From contig JACGWO010000001.1 of NCBI GenBank assembly GCA_034509735.1, forward strand, positions 14,834,854 through 14,898,853: a stretch of DNA of 64,000 nucleotides. The letters run 5' to 3'. The translations under genes and the position numbers were made by a program. Under the pieces are notes generated by a model that did not search any database, had not been told where the DNA came from, and worked only from the letters and a program-made list of their open reading frames with translations. Every line of letters begins with the position of its first letter. Positions within the stretch are counted from its first letter, which is position 1. This document shows positions 58,841 to 64,000 of the stretch, piece after piece. The stretch comes from Sesamum alatum. Taxonomy: Eukaryota; Streptophyta; Magnoliopsida; Lamiales; Pedaliaceae.

Positions 58841-60365
58841 CTGCTGGGAGGTTGAATTTTCTCTCTTCTGAGTGGGTAGATTAGATAGAGTGTTTGTGCG
58901 TGGTGAGGGTGAGGGGCTGTTATAGGGAGGTTACCTACATTATCATGCGCCTTGCTTGCATCAGCTATGTACTCCTTGGTGGCTCGGGTTGTAGTTCCTA
59001 GTTCTCTTACGCTGGTGTTCTCCTTTGCTCATTGGGGCCTTAGTTTCTGTTTTTTTTTTTTTTTTGCTTTAGCTATTGTTCCTCGGTTTCTGCTATCTTT
59101 TCCTCGTGCTTCTTCTTCTTCTGTCTTTGTGCTGGTGGTGCAGGTTCGAGCTTGGAGGCGGGGGGAGGCAGCAAGGCTGGGGCGAACCGGGTTTCGCGGA
59201 GTGGCACAGACGATAATACCTTTGCAATCAGGGACGATGGAGTTGAATCTGGAACGTTTAGACAGAGCGTTAGTACTAACGGAGAAGGAGGCAGGGGGGT
59301 GACCCTATCAGCGGCGGAATGGGAGGGGTGCCGGGATATTAATGGTTTCTTGGTGGTCGGGTGCTTATTGACGCTGAGGCCGTTCCGTTTCGATGTACTG
59401 CAGTCGACTTTGTTGAGTATCCTGAGACCTATTAGGGGCATGGAGCTAAGACTGTTGCCGGAGAACCGGTTCCTGCTGCGGTTTCAACATGGGACAGACA
59501 AGGATAAGGCGTTAGCGGGTCGGTCGTGGATTTTTGATCGGAACCTTATCATTCTTGATAGGCTTGACACAGAGGACAATCCCATGTACGTGAATTTATC
59601 TAAATGCCCCTTCCACGTTCGTGTTCATGGGCTGCCGTTGAGACTTATGACACAGGAGGTTGGGATGACTATTGGAAATAGGCTGGGTACGTTCTTGGAG
59701 GTAGTGACAGGCCGAGGGCCTCTATGTTGGGGGCACAACTGCGTATTGGGGTTGAGCTAAGCATTCACAAGCCGCTGCAGCGACGTACGACCATCCGATC
59801 TCCAAGCGGCGGCGAAATCACAGTGTCGTTCACGTACGAAAAATTGTCAACGTTCTGCTACGGCTGTGGCGTATTGGGCCATATTCTCCGAGACTGTGCT
59901 CAGCGCTGGACCACGGAGATGAGTTAGCAGCGGAGGGGGACCTTCCATATGGGCCTTGGCTACGCGAGTTGAGGGCGGTAGGAGGGATACAAGCGGTTGG
60001 TGGGGGAGCTTGGGCCGTGTTGGTGGGGGGCTGGGAGTGGAAGGCGGGGGCTTGATGAGGGGTGAGTATCTTTGGGCCCCTTCCCTTGGTGAGGGGCGGC
60101 GGCAGACGGTAGTGGGGAATCCTCCATCGTCGGAGGCTGGCGGGGGGGAGTTTGGGGGGAGGTGGGACGTGGGTAAGAGTAAGGTGAGTATGGGGGAGTG
60201 GAGGTCGAAAGTGAGGGGATAGGGAGAACGTGGGATGGGAAATGGGTGATTGGACAAAGAGGTGGGCTGGGGGTGGGCTGGACTAGGTAGGGGGGAGAGT
60301 GGGTCGATCGTGGAGGGCGAGGTGGGCCGAGGGGGCTAGGTGAGTGAGCTGGACAAGGGCACTCC
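58841..60365 (+). mobile_element. LINE (plant L1-like), 5' part
   Basis: A GC-rich block, clearly different from the AT-rich flanks, encodes LINE ORF1 after a pyrimidine-rich leader. It is split by the retroelement at about 60366-63447 and continues to the window end. The 5' boundary is approximate. Confidence 0.7.
59152..59927 (+). pseudogene. LINE ORF1 (DUF4283 plus zinc knuckle), frameshifted
   Basis: The first frame (59152 to about 59735) carries a DUF4283-type nucleic-acid-binding domain: GCLLTLRPFRFDVL, LPENRFLLRFQHGTDKDKAL, WIFDRNLIIL and CPFHVRVHGLPLRLM. Another frame continues LRIGVELSIHKPLQR and ends with the zinc knuckle CYGCGVLGHILRDC at about 59856-59897. One frameshift near 59735 separates them. 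Such ORF1 proteins bind LINE RNA. No reverse transcriptase is in the window. Confidence 0.82.
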
Positions 60366-63300
60366 AAGTGAGGGTTTAAACCATTTGCTTACGCAAGACC
60401 TCATCACGATGTTTTATTCTTGTTTGTTTGTTTATCATATACAATGTAAAGTGTAGGTATGAACATCAAGCAAAGCCATATAAACATATATACAAGAAAT
60501 AAAACCTAACATGCCCTAGTTGGATGGTCATGAGCCCGTAGTCATCCCATACATATATTAAATAAAGATATCACATATCATATATGCAAATAATATCATG
60601 TATATATATTTAGATCCAATAAAACAAAAGAATTTAATTCCTTATGTTAAATCACATGATGTTTTCCATGGAATGAAATTGGATTTAATTCATGGGCATT
60701 TGATTCATAGTGTCAAATTAACTAGGACTTTCCAAGAATTGTCCTAATCATATTAGGAGAATATGTTGAATTTTCCTAATGAAATTGAAAGTGAAAATCC
60801 AATTTTCTTTCTCAATTTATATCCATATATAAATTAGAAAAATAATATATATTTATTATTATCCTCAAATAAAAACAGAGTTGAGAATATACAAAAATCA
60901 CTATTAAATCCGACCATGTAGGCGGAAGATAAATCCGACCATGTAGGCGGAAGATAAATCTGGCCATATAGGCGGAAGGTGAAACACAATAGAATCAAAT
61001 TTCAACAATTGAAATATGACCAAGAATTAAATTCAACACATCAAGAGATTAACACATAAAATTAAATCGTTAAGCAATTTAATCTGATTAAATCACATCA
61101 AACCAAAATAAATTCATTTGACTTTCATGACCGGGCTCTGATACCACTGTTAGCTTCGTATAAGCCCCGAGACGTTAAACGCAGCAGAAATTAAGATTTT
61201 AATTAGAAAAATAATATTATAATTAGCGATCAAATCGCCCGTCTCGTTGCTATTACGATGTGGATCTCATGCATAAAAGGATGTCAATTGACTGGTTAAG
61301 AGAAACTAATCTTTCTTGCTCTCCGGTTGATGTTGGTTACTTGAACTTTCTCAAGAACAACCTTACTTAAAATTGGTGGAACGTCAAAACGAAAGCGCCT
61401 TTAATTATTGTTCACGGTAGGAACACAAGTGTCTTCCCTCTAAAGTTAGTCCACACCACCTATGATGGAATCACCTTCAAACCTATGCTAGTAGGTATTG
61501 GAGGATTATGGTAGATCAACTATTGATCTATGGAGAAATCAAGGGAATTCTTCTCTTTTGGAGATGGGAAATGAACATAAGACCAAGGCTAAAGCGAAAG
61601 CTAGACTTTGTAGCTTTGAAGGAGAGAAAGTTTAAGAGCTAGAGAGCAAAAGGAAAGCAAGAGTTTTTGTATCTTTGTATGTGGAAAGATGGTATATGAA
61701 TATCTTGCTTTGTACCCCTTTTATAGGCATTTCTTTGCACTAGATACAATGAATGTAGACAAGACCTTTTATCTTGCTCTTAGAACACTTGTCTTCTTCA
61801 TAGACAAGTTCTAGCATGACTCATCTTTTCTCCTTTTATACTTGTCTTCTTTATAGACAAGCTTTAGCATGACTCATATTTTATCCTTTTACACTTGTCT
61901 CCTTTATAGACAAGCTTTAGAATGACTCATATTTTCTTCTTCATCTAAAGCTGAAAACAAGTCATGTCTATGTTCAATGAATCTTGTCTTGTGGGTTTGG
62001 GCTAAGGTCTTGGACTTTATCTTAATTCTTAATTGGACTAAGTCCAATTAGAATTAATTCCCAACTAATTATTCAGCCCATAATATTTAATTATTTAATT
62101 AAATATAAGCCCAAATCAATTAATCTAATTAATTGATTTTCAAGCTCAAATAGATTCATCTTAATTAATCTATCACAAGTCTTACTTAGTCAAATTAATG
62201 CTTGTGAATTTAGAATCCAAATTAAATAATCATATTATCTAATATTCCAATGAAATGATTTCATAAATCATTTAAATCAATTAATTTAAGTCTCCTTAAT
62301 TAATTCTACAAATTAATTCCAATAATTCCATCATGGATTTGTGTGTGACCCTTTAGGTTCACTATTTAGCTAGACTTAGGCTTGTATCATATATACAATT
62401 TAGTTAGCAACTTACTTGCATTAGATTAATTAGATCTTATCATAATTGATCACCCTCAATTAACTCCTTAATTGGAGGGTACCCGTCACCATGGGTGGCC
62501 ATCTAACAATGGTCCATGGCACTAGAGAATAGGTGAATTATTGCGTGAACCTGTGAGCTACGAGTACCATGCAGATACGGTCCCTCCGCTACTAACCTCC
62601 CGATCAAAGTCTAGGGCATGGAATTAGTTACCAGTTCACATTATCGACTTTGATGTCTATGTATCAACTCTTCAAGTTATGCTTCCAATTTATCAATATA
62701 GGAAAAACCTTTTCTCCTATTTGATCAATAGCCATGGCCATGGGCTTCGAGGAACGCATAATGTAGAGAACATAGGAGGTTCGTTATCATCACATGATAA
62801 GTAACAGATCCTATCTTGGAACTCACCAACCTCCGTGCATGCTTCAACTATGTCTGAAACATGACCGTATAGTGATCTAGGATGAAACCTAAGACCACAT
62901 TGTACATGATCAAGTCATAGCCGTCCTATGCACAAGGTTAGTGTGGAACCTCAAGTCTAAGGACTAGTTAGTGCACTATCGTAGCCTAGGAGTTCTAGTC
63001 ATACCGATGATGCCATATAGGGCTTCCATATAACAACTCCTGCGAGTCAATTCAGTGAACTTGATAACTCTTTATCAAGCACCCACTAAAGTGCGCAGAC
63101 GTCATACGTCTCTGTCTATGAAACTCGACATTCATCATATGAACGCATCACTTAGTGCGAGTTTTTAAGGAATGGTCGATGCCCTGTCTCGATCAATTCA
63201 TCGACTTAGAATATTTTAGATCAAACCATAGAGGTTGGTTTCATGGTCGCCATCATATGCGCGAGCCAACCCCGTAGCATAAATGATCTAAGGACTTCAA

Positions 63301-63447
63301 CCAAATGCTCATATAAATATTATGTTAAAAGCATATGATGAAGATGACCAAAGAACATTTCTTAAATTAACATATTATTCAAAAAGATTGTATAGAATAG
63401 TTTACAAATAGCCTAATCAATTGGCTTGATGGTCACCTATTCTAACA
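60366..63447 (-). mobile_element. LTR retroelement with 2.3-kb LTR, truncated
   Basis: On the minus strand a 2300-bp LTR (63447-61148) starts TGTTAGAATAGG, ends GAAGCTAACA, and is followed by G and the perfect primer site TGGTATCAGAGC. About 780 bp of internal DNA follow to about 60366 without recognisable coding. The second LTR is absent. A TATAAAAGG on minus at about 61719-61727 gives a promoter about 580 bp before the LTR end. The size suggests a large non-autonomous element. It sits within the LINE. Confidence 0.8.
60905..60982. repeat. Three tandem 25-bp repeats
   Basis: The unit AAATCCGACCATGTAGGCGG.. occurs three times in a row, the third with three or four changes, within the internal part of the retroelement. 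Confidence 0.9.
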
Positions 63448-64000
63448 GGGGGTCCTGTAGCAAATTGAAGTGGGGGTCTCGATCGAGGGCTCAGAAACGG
63501 CACCACTGATGACATTTCGTTGAAGGACTCGCAAGGGGTGGATGACGTCGGTCAGACGCAGCGGGAATTGGCCTCGATAGTCGCCAGCGATGGGCCAGGC
63601 GGCGCCGAGGAGGCGGAGATAGCACAGTCCGAGGCGGTTGAGGCGAGTCGCGGCGAGGTTCCGTATGGCACTATACTGCCGTCGTCGACCCTGATTTTGT
63701 GTACCGGAGATGAGGGGCTGCCTTCAATCCAAACTAAGGTAGGGGGTGGGGGAAAAGGGGAGGAGGACTAAATTGGAGAAGGGGGAGGGGCTGGTGACAG
63801 CCCCAATTGTATTTATGGCAGGAGCAGCCGGTAATCGAGGGGGAGGGGGCACTGGGGGGCAGCACGGGGGTCGACGGTCAGGATGTGGACAGGGAAGCAG
63901 AAATGTGGCAGGCCGGTCGGGGAATGACCACTAAAGCGGGCACTTATGGATGATACGATTACTGAGAGCTATGAGGATGACTTTGTGGATACTGTACCGG
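63448..64000 (+). mobile_element. LINE, continuation past the retroelement
   Basis: GC-rich sequence resumes with an open frame at 63520-63771 rich in E, A and G, then a Gly/Arg-rich stretch. The composition matches the LINE left of the insertion. The ORF2 region would lie beyond the window. Confidence 0.5.

Noticed and set aside
59847..60367. Pro/Ser-rich open frames on the minus strand
   Set aside because: They are the complement of a G-rich LINE region and show no signal peptide or domain. Composition alone explains them.

Overview
The window looks like nuclear DNA from a dicot plant. The evidence is intron-containing nuclear genes (a seven-exon RIBA gene, RPS23, GT61), plant retrotransposon lineages, Mutator-like (MULE) DNA transposons, tRNA-derived SINEs, and a piece of angiosperm mitochondrial DNA. 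The TE families recall asterids, but I cannot fix the species.

Layout. 1-2769: the 3' part of a decayed Ty1/copia element with its 3' LTR. 5335-12529: a Ty3/gypsy element with matching LTRs and a perfect 5-bp target duplication; about 1.6 kb of mitochondrial rps14-cob DNA sits between its pol and 3' LTR. 13.1-14.7 kb: a probable CACTA end, a degenerate tRNA-Leu(AAG) and LTR-like DNA. 14.9-17.04 kb: a 14-3-3 exon fragment head-to-head with an RPS23 copy split by a 1.1-kb MULE carrying a GC-rich insert. 20.25-20.65 kb: an intact arabinogalactan-type protein gene. 21692-25742: a 4.05-kb MULE with near-identical TIRs and a perfect 9-bp target duplication; its transposase has lost the DDE core. 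25.8-32.5 kb: fold-back elements, some nested three deep. 32495-42955: a second MULE whose transposase gene faces a spliced GRF zinc-finger/membrane-protein gene; a 5.2-kb gypsy element interrupts it. 43225-44747: an intact GT61 glycosyltransferase. 45-53 kb: more fold-backs, a SINE cluster and a 1.2-kb MULE derivative. 53907-58268: a complete RIBA riboflavin gene. 58.8-64 kb: a LINE ORF1 split by a retroelement with a 2.3-kb LTR.

The probably functional host genes are the AGP, GT61 and RIBA genes, all on the minus strand. The AGP and GT61 genes, 24 kb apart, share recognisably homologous promoter DNA.

The strongest candidate for an undescribed system is the second MULE. A transposase gene and an intact GRF-zinc-finger/TM gene converge from opposite ends, the same plan as mudrA/mudrB in maize MuDR. 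The first MULE and the 49.8-kb derivative show the same superfamily decaying stepwise into a long inverted repeat that still keeps the last transposase codons.
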